The notes under the pieces are model-generated. The model did not search any database and was not told the origin of the DNA. It saw nothing but the letters and a program-made list of their open reading frames with translations. Below are positions 1 to 7,735 of a DNA stretch of 64,000 nucleotides, piece after piece. This stretch comes from Capilliphycus robustus (lineage in GTDB: Bacteria > Cyanobacteriota > Cyanobacteriia > Cyanobacteriales > Microcoleaceae). The translations under genes and the position numbers were made by a program. The stretch is taken from contig NZ_JAYGHR010000069.1 of the NCBI RefSeq assembly GCF_034932365.1, positions 56,033 to 120,032 on the forward strand. Reading direction: 5' to 3'. The first letter of the stretch is position 1. The number at the start of each line of letters is the position of its first letter.

Positions 1-1548
1 GCGGTAACTGCTGGAAAACAGGTGGCATTTCTTGCGCCAACCACGATTTTAACGCAACAACATTATCATACTCTCAAAGAACGATTTGCGCCCTATCCGA
101 TAGAAATTGCCTTGTTAAATCGCTTTCGCACAACGGCTGAACGCCGAGATATTCAACAACGGTTAACAACTGGGGAAATTGATATTATTGTGGGGACACA
201 TTCGATTCTCAGCAAAACAATTCAATTCAAAGATTTGGGCTTATTAGTCGTCGATGAAGAACAACGGTTCGGGGTGAATCAAAAGGAAAAAATTAAAACT
301 CTCAAAACTCATATTGATGTTCTAACATTAACCGCGACTCCTATTCCTCGGACTTTATATATGGCGTTGTCGGGAATAAGAGAAATGAGTTTAATTACCA
401 CACCGCCTCCCTCTCGTCGCCCGATTAAAACTCATTTATCTCCCTATAATGAGGAAACGGTTCGCACGGCGATTCGTCAAGAATTAGATAGAGGCGGACA
501 GGTGTTTTATGTAGTTCCGCGTATTGAAGGCATTGAGGAAAAATCAGCTAAAATTCGCGAAATGGTGCCAAGCGCGAGGATAGCTGTTGCTCATGGTCAA
601 ATGGATGCGGAAGAATTAGAATCAATTATGCTGACCTTTAATGCGGGGGAAGCTGAGATTTTAGTCTGTACAACGATTATTGAATCGGGCTTAGATATTC
701 CTCGGGTGAATACGATTTTAATCGAAGATGCTCATCGGTTTGGGTTAGCCCAATTGTATCAGTTAAGGGGGCGGGTTGGACGTTCGGGAGTTCAAGCCCA
801 TGCTTGGTTATTTTATCCCGTTGCTGCCGATGGACGGGCTATCTTATCCGATGATGCCCGTAAACGGTTAAAAGCCATTCAAGAGTTTACCCAGTTAGGT
901 TCGGGCTATCAACTCGCCATGAGAGACTTAGAAATTCGCGGCGCAGGTGATATACTGGGAGCCGAACAATCGGGTCAAATGGATGTAATTGGATTTGATC
1001 TTTATACGGAGATGTTAGAAGAATCGATTCGGGAAATTAAAGGTCAAGAAATCCCGCAAGTGGATGATACGCAAATTGATCTGACTTTAACGGCGTTTAT
1101 TCCTTCTGATTATATTCCCGATATTGATCAAAAAATGAGCGCTTATCGAGAAGTTGCCTCTTGTAATAGTCGCGATGAACTGGTAAGATTGGAGGAGGAT
1201 TGGTGCGATCGCTACGGCCCAATACCGACACCCGCCCAACAGTTAATTCGGGTGATGGAACTCAAACAAATTGCCAAAAAACTCGGTTTTTCTCATATCA
1301 AACCGGACAAGGAAACCAAACAACATATTATCCTCGAAACGCCAATGGAAGAACCCGCCTGGAATTTGTTAAAGGAGAAGCTTCCGACTCATTTACATTC
1401 TCGGTTTGTTTATAGCAAAGGCAAAGTCACGGTTCGCGGTTTAGGGGTGATGAATGCCAGTAAACAACTGGAATCTTTAATTGAATGGCTAGATAAAATG
1501 CAGGATGTTCTCAGCGAGAAGAAGGAAGAAGTCATTCAACTGGGTTAA
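1..1548 (+). CDS. mfd: Transcription-repair coupling factor Mfd, C-terminal part (5' end outside window)
   Basis: Superfamily 2 DNA translocase that removes RNA polymerase stalled at DNA lesions and recruits UvrA. The reading frame is open from base 1, so the gene begins upstream and about 515 codons of a normally ~1150-residue protein are visible. Motifs seen in order are the Walker B/DEAD-like DEEQRFGV, motif III TATPIPRTL, the RecG/Mfd-type TTIIESGLDIP and the motif VI QLRGRVGRS, followed by the C-terminal D7 regulatory domain. The stop is at 1546-1548. Nothing indicates damage. The CRISPR array lies downstream on the same strand. Confidence 0.95.
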   Translation, partial: AVTAGKQVAFLAPTTILTQQHYHTLKERFAPYPIEIALLNRFRTTAERRDIQQRLTTGEIDIIVGTHSILSKTIQFKDLGLLVVDEEQRFGVNQKEKIKTLKTHIDVLTLTATPIPRTLYMALSGIREMSLITTPPPSRRPIKTHLSPYNEETVRTAIRQELDRGGQVFYVVPRIEGIEEKSAKIREMVPSARIAVAHGQMDAEELESIMLTFNAGEAEILVCTTIIESGLDIPRVNTILIEDAHRFGLAQLYQLRGRVGRSGVQAHAWLFYPVAADGRAILSDDARKRLKAIQEFTQLGSGYQLAMRDLEIRGAGDILGAEQSGQMDVIGFDLYTEMLEESIREIKGQEIPQVDDTQIDLTLTAFIPSDYIPDIDQKMSAYREVASCNSRDELVRLEEDWCDRYGPIPTPAQQLIRVMELKQIAKKLGFSHIKPDKETKQHIILETPMEEPAWNLLKEKLPTHLHSRFVYSKGKVTVRGLGVMNASKQLESLIEWLDKMQDVLSEKKEEVIQLG

Positions 1549-1612
1549 TCTCCTGACATCCTCGGGTTGGGGCTAGACAAAATCAGAAGGCTGTTTTATC
1601 ATGTTGACAGTT

Positions 1613-1733
1613 AGATTTTTGGCAAACCGAAGCGGAGGCGAAAACCCCAGGGGGTTCACGAAAATCGCCAGAACCTCGACAAATGAATAGTTTCACAGTT
1701 TCGGTTGTTGGTAAAAGATGCCGGAGTCGAGAT
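1613..1733. repeat. Dispersed intergenic repeat, copy A (~120 bp)
   Basis: This block, between mfd and the CRISPR array, is about 80% alike by eye to 9713-9831. Shared landmarks are TTTTTGGCAAA, CGGAGG, AAAACCCCAGG, AAAATCGCCAGAACCT, a GAATAGT core, TTTCGGTTGT and a terminal CCGGAGTCG. Neither copy has a convincing reading frame. The motif GGTTCACGAAAATCG recurs at 1765-1780, so part of the unit is locally duplicated. Function is unknown; a small non-autonomous element or a structured RNA are both possible. Confidence 0.7.
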
Positions 1734-1819
1734 TTTTCGAGGGCTGAAATGAACCTAAAAATTAGGTTCACGAAAATCGGTTCTAGAAGTCTCTCCCAGA
1801 CTCACCTTCAGTCGGCGGA
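1734..1819 (+). promoter_or_regulatory. Probable CRISPR leader-proximal region
   Basis: This sequence directly precedes the first repeat on the side expected for the leader, because the repeats end in GAAAC in the + direction. It holds a short inverted motif (AACCTAAAAATTAGGTT, 1753-1769). I see no clear -10/-35 pair. Leader function is inferred from position only. Confidence 0.4.
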
Positions 1820-2610
1820 CTTTCCAACATTAAATTCCCCGCAAGGGGACTGAAACAGATCTGGATTTTTACAGACGTCACAAACGCTTCATACTTTCCA
1901 ACATTAAATTCCCCGCAAGGGGACTGAAACATTGAGCTACAAAAATCATCAAGTTCAGTAAGTTGTTCTTTCCAACATTAAATTCCCCGCAAGGGGACTG
2001 AAACACACTCCGCGAGTTCTAATAAAAAATTAGAAACAGCTTCGATCTTTCCAACATTAAATTCCCCGCAAGGGGACTGAAACATCGCTTCGTCATACTC
2101 AACTAAAGCTTCATTGTAAGTTTTGACTTTCCAACATTAAATTCCCCGCAAGGGGACTGAAACTAATTAAAATAACGTCCGGGTAGCGGCCCTACCCAAT
2201 TGCTTTCCAACATTAAATTCCCCGCAAGGGGACTGAAACGATTAGCTTCTGTGCGATCGCAACTTTCTAATGGTCTTTCCAACATTAAATTCCCCGCAAG
2301 GGGACTGAAACATGGCGGCTCTTAAATCCGCATTGGTGATGATGCTTTCCAACATTAAATTCCCCGCAAGGGGACTGAAACAGACACATAGGGGGTCATG
2401 GGTATTACTTCACGTAATGTGAGGTTGGCTTTCCAACATTAAATTCCCCGCAAGGGGACTGAAACTTCATTCGGAAACATTGACTTAAACCATTCTTCAT
2501 CTTTCCAACATTAAATTCCCCGCAAGGGGACTGAAACGCCGCAGCATAAGCCCAAACTTTAGGATCATTAATTCTTTCCAACATTAAATTCCCCGCAAGG
2601 GGACTGAAAC
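1820..2610 (+). CRISPR. CRISPR array, 11 repeats of 37 nt and 10 spacers
   Basis: Repeats start at 1820, 1894, 1968, 2047, 2127, 2203, 2275, 2345, 2429, 2501 and 2574, and all read identically: CTTTCCAACATTAAATT followed by CCCCGCAAGGGGACTGAAAC. Spacers are 37, 37, 42, 43, 39, 35, 33, 47, 35 and 36 nt. The repeat holds a CCCC-GCAA-GGGG stem with a GNRA loop and would leave an 8-nt ACTGAAAC handle, as expected for Cas6 processing (type I or III). The last repeat is not degenerate. Spacer 6 (2240-2274) contains a HIP1 octamer. No cas gene is adjacent: mfd lies on one side and a methyltransferase on the other. Type III remnants lie 43 kb away. Confidence 0.98.
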
Positions 2611-2640
2611 TTCGGAACAATCGCTTTCAAATATTGCTAT

Positions 2641-2672
2641 AAACCCGGTTTTGCAAATAAACTGGGTTTTTC
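2641..2672 (+). terminator. Hairpin with T-run after the CRISPR array
   Basis: AAACCCGGTTT pairs with AAACTGGGTTT across a short loop and is followed by TTTTCT. It could end the pre-crRNA transcript. Similar AAACC/GGGTTT hairpins occur at 19830-19862 and 57252-57270, so it may also belong to a dispersed hairpin family. Confidence 0.5.
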
Positions 2673-2732
2673 TATTTACCCGAAAAACTGCTATAATATC
2701 TTTCAGAATAGACCTAAATCAATACAGTTGTA

Positions 2733-3992
2733 GTGCTTAAGTTCATTGACCTATTTTCTGGAATAGGCGGTTTAAGATTAGGGTTTGAAAGAGGAATTGA
2801 GTCTATTGGTTTGAGGGGAGAATGTGTGTTAGCCAGTGAAATTGACGGCGAAGCCAATCAAGTGTATTCTCGCAATTTTCAGCACATTCCCGCCGGAGAT
2901 ATTAGCCAAATTCAATCTTTACCTGAACATGATGTTTTACTCGCTGGTTTTCCTTGTCAGTCTTTTTCCTATGCGGGAAAAAAACAAGGCTTTGGGGAGA
3001 TTCGCGGAACACTTTTTTTTGAAATCATGCGGCTGATTGACACCCATAAACCGAAAGTGTTAATCTTGGAAAATGTCCGGGGTTTAACCACCCATGACTG
3101 TGGTAAAACCTTCGCAACCATTGAACATGAAATCCAATTAAGAGGCTACAGTTTTTATAAATTTGTTTTAAATAGTGTTAACTTTGGCTTACCTCAAAAT
3201 AGGGTTCGCGTTTACATGATCGGGGTGTTAAACGCATCTCCTCAATTTAACCTAATTTCCGACTTAGGGCCGAAAGATTCTCATGCTTATAATGCGGTGC
3301 AGCTTAACCTTTTTAGTCTAAATCATGTTCCGCCAAAAGTCAAAGATATTCTCGAAGAAAATCCTGATTCATCTTTTGATTGTTCGCCGAAGTTTATCCA
3401 AGCTTTAAATCAAGTATTAAATGGAGATTTTAACCAGTTACATGGAGTCAGGTTAATTGACTATCGGGGTGGAAATTCGATTCATTCTTGGGAGTTGGGG
3501 TTGCGGGGGAAATGTAGCGAAGATGAAATTAAATTAATGAATTTACTAATAACTGAAAGACGGAAGAACAAATTTGGCAAACATCAAGATGGAAAACAAC
3601 TAACCCGTGAACAAATTGCCAGTTTCTTTCCCCATCCTCAGTTAGATGATATCTTAGACGCTTTGGTGAAAAAACATTATTTAAAACTCACAGACGGACG
3701 CTATAAACCTGTCTCCGGTAATTTTTCCTTTGAAGTCTATAAATTTCTCGACCCTGAAAAAATTTCAGTGACGTTAGTTGCGAGTGACGCTAATCGAATT
3801 GGAGTTTATCACAATAATAGAGTGCGGAGAATTACCCCGAGAGAAGCCGCCCGTTTACAGGGATTTCCAGATAGCTTTCAATTGCATCCTAACCCGTCTA
3901 AAGCTTTTTATCAAATCGGTAACTCGGTGAGTATTAATGTTGTGAAAGCTGTAGTTGAAGAAGTAATTGCAAAAGTTGACTTGAACAGTTAA
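2733..3992 (+). CDS. DNA (cytosine-5-)-methyltransferase
   Basis: C5 methyltransferase of a probable type II restriction-modification system, 419 residues. Motif I FIDLFSGIGG is at residues 4-13, the catalytic Pro-Cys-Gln of motif IV at 74-76, ENV of motif VI at 113-115, QNRVRVYMIG of motif VIII from 155, and the C-terminal motifs IX/X include RLQGFPDSF and IGNSVSINVV. The long stretch between VIII and IX is the target-recognition region; I cannot name the recognised site. The start is GTG. A TATAAT box sits at 2692-2697. The next gene starts 12 nt after the stop, which suggests co-transcription. Confidence 0.93.
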   Translation: MLKFIDLFSGIGGLRLGFERGIESIGLRGECVLASEIDGEANQVYSRNFQHIPAGDISQIQSLPEHDVLLAGFPCQSFSYAGKKQGFGEIRGTLFFEIMRLIDTHKPKVLILENVRGLTTHDCGKTFATIEHEIQLRGYSFYKFVLNSVNFGLPQNRVRVYMIGVLNASPQFNLISDLGPKDSHAYNAVQLNLFSLNHVPPKVKDILEENPDSSFDCSPKFIQALNQVLNGDFNQLHGVRLIDYRGGNSIHSWELGLRGKCSEDEIKLMNLLITERRKNKFGKHQDGKQLTREQIASFFPHPQLDDILDALVKKHYLKLTDGRYKPVSGNFSFEVYKFLDPEKISVTLVASDANRIGVYHNNRVRRITPREAARLQGFPDSFQLHPNPSKAFYQIGNSVSINVVKAVVEEVIAKVDLNS

Positions 3993-4003
3993 AATTAACA
4001 AAT

Positions 4004-5029
4004 ATGAGTAAATATCAACGTTCAATAAAAGAATTGCAAAATCAAGCATCCATTTGGTGGTCTAAAGAACTGCTTCAACAGGTTGCATTGAATTCGCCTA
4101 GCACATTACTAGCAGAAACTTTTAGGCAATTTTATGATACTTGTATTCGAGCAAAAACTGTTAATCAATTAATTGATGAATTTGATAATAATGATCTTCC
4201 ATTACATCATAATCTTAAACACCTTCAGGTAATTACTGATGTAGGAGGTGAAGTATTCAAAAGAATTTCCAGTGATTCTCGCCAACTTTTTCCTAATGGA
4301 AAACTTAATGTATGCTATCAAAATGTATCTATAGAAATTACCGTCTGTCAATCAGAGCAATTATTTCGGATTTCCAATTCTCTACTTGATTTAGATGCAA
4401 AAGGGTTAGCTAAAGAGTCTCCTCGAAATCCAGAATTAATTAAAGCCACAACTCAACTATTATGTTTAGGTAAATTTGCTACTAATCATCAAGCATCTGA
4501 AATTTTCCGAAAGTGTGGTTTTGCTGATTATATTGGAAATCAAGCAATTCTAGATGAATATCTTAAAACTAGATATATTGCTGTCAGTAGAATTACAACT
4601 GGATCTGAAACCAATGCAACAGGACAAATTTTACAAAAATTAGTGAAAGATAAGCTGATGACTAGACTTAAGACTTATATGAATAAAATAACTATCTCTA
4701 CAAATGCTATCCTAACAGTTAGTGGTCATTCATATACATCAGATATTTTAGTGACGAATCGTTTTACTAATCAAAGTATTGGAATAGAAGTGAGTTTTCA
4801 AGTGACAACTAATAGTGTAATAGAAAGAAAAGCTAATGAAGCTAACAATAGATTTTTAAATTTTACTCAAGCTAGCCATTACACGGCTTATGTGCTAGAT
4901 GGAGCAGGTAATTTTGAACGGCTATCTGCTTGCAAAAAAATTTGTGACTCTAGTCACTGTACTGTAGCATATAGTGAACCTGAACTTGATTTGTTAGCAG
5001 AATTTATTATAGAAAGCTTAAATTTGTAA
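4004..5029 (+). CDS. Hypothetical protein, candidate partner restriction endonuclease
   Basis: A 341-residue protein I do not recognise by family. It follows the methyltransferase by 11 nt on the same strand, the usual place for the cognate restriction enzyme. Near the C-terminus, SDILV (Asp247), then IGIEVSFQV (Glu262, with Ser264 where many enzymes have Lys) and a nearby Lys277 resemble a PD-(D/E)XK core with predicted strands in the right order. Codon usage is visibly more A/T-rich than in surrounding genes, consistent with recent transfer. The endonuclease role is inferred from context and this weak motif. Confidence 0.6.
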   Translation: MSKYQRSIKELQNQASIWWSKELLQQVALNSPSTLLAETFRQFYDTCIRAKTVNQLIDEFDNNDLPLHHNLKHLQVITDVGGEVFKRISSDSRQLFPNGKLNVCYQNVSIEITVCQSEQLFRISNSLLDLDAKGLAKESPRNPELIKATTQLLCLGKFATNHQASEIFRKCGFADYIGNQAILDEYLKTRYIAVSRITTGSETNATGQILQKLVKDKLMTRLKTYMNKITISTNAILTVSGHSYTSDILVTNRFTNQSIGIEVSFQVTTNSVIERKANEANNRFLNFTQASHYTAYVLDGAGNFERLSACKKICDSSHCTVAYSEPELDLLAEFIIESLNL

Positions 5030-5191
5030 AAACATTACCTCACCTCAAAAATTTTTCATTAAGATATTCCATAACCCCTAAAAAATAACCTGAATCATAG
5101 AACGATAACTATTGCTATAGATTAAAATCTCTATTGCCGAGTTGAACCCCCTTATGCCATGATAGAGAATAAGTCAGAATTTGGTGGAAAG

Positions 5192-6070
5192 ATGGCTCAC
5201 GATATCCTATCTGTTGACCGACTCAAACAGTTAACTAACCTATCGATAGAAACTTTAGAATCTCTGCTAAAAAGTCCAGATATTTCTTCTCAACAAAAAG
5301 CAGAAATAGCCTTCAAAATATTAGAAATGGTGGGAGTTTCACCTGAAAACTTCAAACCTTCTAGTATTTCTCCCTCAACTAACGGCTTTTCTAAACCCAC
5401 TCAACCCTCACCCAAAACCGAACCCGTTCCCGCGCCAGACTATCAATCTGTTATCCAAAAAGACTCTTTATTTTTACCCGCAGATCATGTTTTTATTGAA
5501 AACTTTTTGTCTCCAGAAGAGAACCAAAAAATATTAGAAATAGCTTTGAGTAAAAGCGATCAGTTCGTCGGTTCAACAACGACAACCCAAGCCGTGAACT
5601 ACCGTCAGTCTTCTATCTTATACGCGACTTTATTTCCTGATTTTTATAACTTGATGAGAAACAAACTCTTACAAACTTGCCCGGAAATTTGCCCGAAACT
5701 CAATCATAAACCCTTTAACGTTTCTCAAGTGGAAATGCAACTCACCGCCCATAACGACGGTTGCTTCTATAAAATTCATAATGACTCAGGCAGTGAAAAA
5801 ACCTATACTCGTGTGATTACCTATGTCTATTATTTTCACCAAGAACCGAAGCAATTCTCAGGGGGAGAATTAAGACTCTATGAAACTGAACTAAAAGCAG
5901 GTTCAGCTATTAGCCATAACAACTACAAAACCATAGAACCTCGCAATAATAGCATCGTCTTTTTTGACAGTCGTTGCAAACATGAAGTAATGCCTGTTTG
6001 CTGTCCCTCCCGCAAGTTTGAAGATGGGCGCTTCACCCTCAACGGTTGGTTACGACGAGAAGACAATTAA
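5192..6070 (+). CDS. 2OG-Fe(II) oxygenase, prolyl 4-hydroxylase type
   Basis: Double-stranded beta-helix dioxygenase using 2-oxoglutarate, Fe(II) and O2; the substrate is unknown. From the chosen start, the iron ligands are His196 and Asp198 (KIHND) and His264 (CKHEVMP). Arg280 (RFTLNGW) would bind 2-oxoglutarate. The N-terminal ~95 residues are a separate helical and Pro-rich segment. An upstream in-frame ATG exists at 5159, but the ATG at 5192 is preceded by GGTGGAAAG at good spacing, so I prefer it. The gene stands alone between the restriction genes and the tnpB element. Confidence 0.85.
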   Translation: MAHDILSVDRLKQLTNLSIETLESLLKSPDISSQQKAEIAFKILEMVGVSPENFKPSSISPSTNGFSKPTQPSPKTEPVPAPDYQSVIQKDSLFLPADHVFIENFLSPEENQKILEIALSKSDQFVGSTTTTQAVNYRQSSILYATLFPDFYNLMRNKLLQTCPEICPKLNHKPFNVSQVEMQLTAHNDGCFYKIHNDSGSEKTYTRVITYVYYFHQEPKQFSGGELRLYETELKAGSAISHNNYKTIEPRNNSIVFFDSRCKHEVMPVCCPSRKFEDGRFTLNGWLRREDN

Positions 6071-6080
6071 GTGACATCCT

Positions 6081-6114
6081 CCCCTCCTAACTGCTAAGAG
6101 CAGTATAGAAGGGG
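6081..6114 (-). ncRNA. Element-end hairpin, likely 3' part of the tnpB guide-RNA scaffold
   Basis: The stem has an outer CCCC/GGGG (6081-6084 with 6111-6114) and an inner ACTGCT/AGCAGT (6090-6095 with 6099-6104). It overlaps the last codons and stop of tnpB. In characterised IS200/IS605 elements the omega RNA ends at this position and the flanking DNA serves as guide. That function is inferred here. A closely similar end occurs at 53720-53750. Confidence 0.6.
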
Positions 6115-7358
6115 CTTCCCAACTTCACAATTGAGAGTTGCTGATTCACAGGACGAGTATCTTCGTATCCTCCACAGCCAGCAAACGCCAGTCCAAGCGT
6201 CCGTTGTACCCGACTCAAAATGTTAATCCCAGAGTTCCAGTCACGGTCGATAACCAAGCCACAATGAGGGCAATCATGAATTCTATCCTTGAGGGTTTTT
6301 TCAACCCTTTCACGGCAACCAGAACAATCAATACTCGTGCCTCTAGGGTCATCTCCAACTACCCACTTACCGCGTTTTACCGCTACTGCTTGCAGGATAT
6401 TCAAGAAGCTTCCCCATGCTGCATCCAATATCGACTTGGCAAGTCGGGTTCTCGCCAATCCTTTAATATTCAGGTTCTCAAACGCTATCAAGTCGTACTG
6501 GTCACACAACCAATGTGCAACTTGATAATGAAACTCTTTTCTCTGTCTGGCAACGTGCAGATGAAGACGAGCAACCTTATTCGATTGCCGACGGTAGTTC
6601 TTAGAACCATTTTCCATCCGCGCCAGTTGTCGTTGTTGACGTGCTAATAACTGTTGAGACTTCCGATAAAACTGAGGGATTACAACAGCTTGTCCATCCG
6701 ATGTCGCTAAAAACTTCTCTAAACCTACATCTATGCCAACTACACTCTTAACTTCATCTACAGGTAAAGGTTCAGGAACCGTTTCATCTTTCAATGAGAA
6801 ACTCACATACCAACCGTCAGCCTTCTTGACTAAAGTGGCTTGCTTAATCGCAAACCCATCAGGAATTGGGCGATGCAGGATAACTTCAATTTCGCCAATC
6901 TTGGACAGTTTGAGAATGTTTCCTGTTAGATGCGCTCCTGCTTTGGCGTTGTTCACTCTAGGGAATGTGAATGAGCAGATGTCATCCCGTTTCTTGAACC
7001 GAGGGCGACCACCCCGCTTACCCGTTTTATCAGGGATCAACCAACGCTTCCAGGCTTTGTCCAGTCGCATCAAGTTCTGCTGCTGGCAGTCGGCATAGAT
7101 GTTCTTGTACTCAGGGAACAGTTCTTTCGTTTGGCGTAACTGTGATGCTTGCGAGTAATAGTCAACTGTTTCAGGGATATCACCTATCGACTCAGACACA
7201 ATACTGCATCGGTCAATCTGACATCGAGTACGGCGCAGCCAATCGAGTCGTTGACCGAGTGCGTAATTGTAATGTCTACGCAGCAACTCTCCCCAGGCTT
7301 CCATCGTTGATGCCTGTCCAGGAGTTGGATTGCACTTGTACTGGTAGGTGATTAACAT
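6087..7358 (-). CDS. tnpB: RNA-guided endonuclease TnpB family protein (IS200/IS605 OrfB)
   Basis: A 423-residue TnpB. TnpB proteins are RNA-guided DNA nucleases that keep transposon copies in place. RuvC catalytic residues are all present: Asp210 (GIDVGLEKF), Glu294 (AFENLNI) and Asp373 (DRDWNSGINI). A zinc ribbon C345-x2-C348 ... C363-x2-C366 lies between the last two. An N-terminal helix-turn-helix region opens with MLITYQYKCNPT. The protein is full length with no frameshift, so it may be active. The start ATG lies in an inverted repeat shared with the divergent RHH gene. Confidence 0.93.
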   Translation of the reverse strand: MLITYQYKCNPTPGQASTMEAWGELLRRHYNYALGQRLDWLRRTRCQIDRCSIVSESIGDIPETVDYYSQASQLRQTKELFPEYKNIYADCQQQNLMRLDKAWKRWLIPDKTGKRGGRPRFKKRDDICSFTFPRVNNAKAGAHLTGNILKLSKIGEIEVILHRPIPDGFAIKQATLVKKADGWYVSFSLKDETVPEPLPVDEVKSVVGIDVGLEKFLATSDGQAVVIPQFYRKSQQLLARQQRQLARMENGSKNYRRQSNKVARLHLHVARQRKEFHYQVAHWLCDQYDLIAFENLNIKGLARTRLAKSILDAAWGSFLNILQAVAVKRGKWVVGDDPRGTSIDCSGCRERVEKTLKDRIHDCPHCGLVIDRDWNSGINILSRVQRTLGLAFAGCGGYEDTRPVNQQLSIVKLGSPFYTALSS

Positions 7359-7387
7359 ACTGGTATTATACCGTACTTGTCAGTATG
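7356..7387. promoter_or_regulatory. Overlapping palindromes spanning both divergent start codons
   Basis: CATACTG (7356-7362) and CAGTATG (7381-7387) form a perfect 7-bp inverted repeat that contains the ATG of tnpB and of the RHH gene. Inside is an 11-bp palindrome, GGTATTATACC (7362-7372), which also supplies a TATTAT -10-like element. Only 26 bp separate the two start codons. This is a natural operator for the neighbouring ribbon-helix-helix protein, which is an inference. Confidence 0.6.
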
Positions 7388-7531
7388 AAACACTTAACCA
7401 TCAACGTCCCCGAACAGGAGCTAGCAATTCTCAAAACTTATTGTGAGCAAGAAGGAAGAAATCAGACAGACGTACTCAGAGAATACATTCGCAGTCTCAA
7501 AAGGAAGATAAAACGTGATAACAAAGGTTAA
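7385..7531 (+). CDS. Small ribbon-helix-helix (CopG-like) protein
   Basis: A 48-residue protein. It begins MKHLTINVPEQEL (the beta-strand of an RHH fold), continues with two helices containing GRNQTDVLREYIRSL, and ends in a basic tail. RHH proteins dimerise and bind short palindromic operators. It is divergent from tnpB and shares its promoter palindrome, so autoregulation with tnpB control is likely. I judge it real because the fold signature is complete and such pairs are common beside cyanobacterial tnpB genes. Confidence 0.8.
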   Translation: MKHLTINVPEQELAILKTYCEQEGRNQTDVLREYIRSLKRKIKRDNKG

Positions 7532-7533
7532 TT

Positions 7534-7663
7534 GGGAGCCTCCGTCCCTCCGGCTCCCCTCCTATCCCCCATACGACCAAACCCTATCGGGCTATGGTCG
7601 CAGTACCTCGGAGCAAATTAATGGATTTTAGCTGGAAGCCCTAAAATTCATTACCAGAGGAGG
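7534..7663 (+). other. Structured non-coding end of the tnpB/RHH element
   Basis: Three hairpins follow the RHH stop. The first is GGGAGCC (7534-7540) with GGCTCCC (7552-7558). The second is CGACCA (7574-7579) with TGGTCG (7595-7600), with an inner CCC/GGG. The third is AATGGATTTTAG (7620-7631) with CTAAAATTCATT (7641-7652), one mismatch. Then comes GAGGAGGATGAAG, which mirrors the GGGGAGGATGTCAC of the other element end. I read this as the element's left end. Confidence 0.5.
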
Positions 7664-7735
7664 ATGAAGTTACTCTCACTTTCTGGAACAATCTAAGTTA
7701 AAATACCCTGTGACCTGCACTAAATTCAGAGATTA

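Larger units (their letters stand above)
6073..7663 (-). mobile_element. IS200/IS605-type element: tnpB plus divergent RHH gene, no tnpA
   Basis: The left edge carries the terminal hairpin and, read outward on the minus strand, the end motif GGGGAGGATGTCAC. The right edge has three hairpins and, read outward on the plus strand, GAGGAGGATGAAG. Between them lie tnpB (minus) and a small ribbon-helix-helix gene (plus). No HUH transposase (TnpA) is present, so movement would need one in trans. Exact boundaries are inferred, not proven by target duplication or an empty site. Confidence 0.65.

Noticed and set aside
2405..2620. Minus-strand reading frame of 71 codons with repeated SPCGEFNVGK
   Set aside because: It is the CRISPR repeat translated; the periodicity comes from the repeats.
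6138..7351. Several plus-strand reading frames inside the tnpB gene
   Set aside because: They are antisense shadows of tnpB without ribosome-binding sites or family features.
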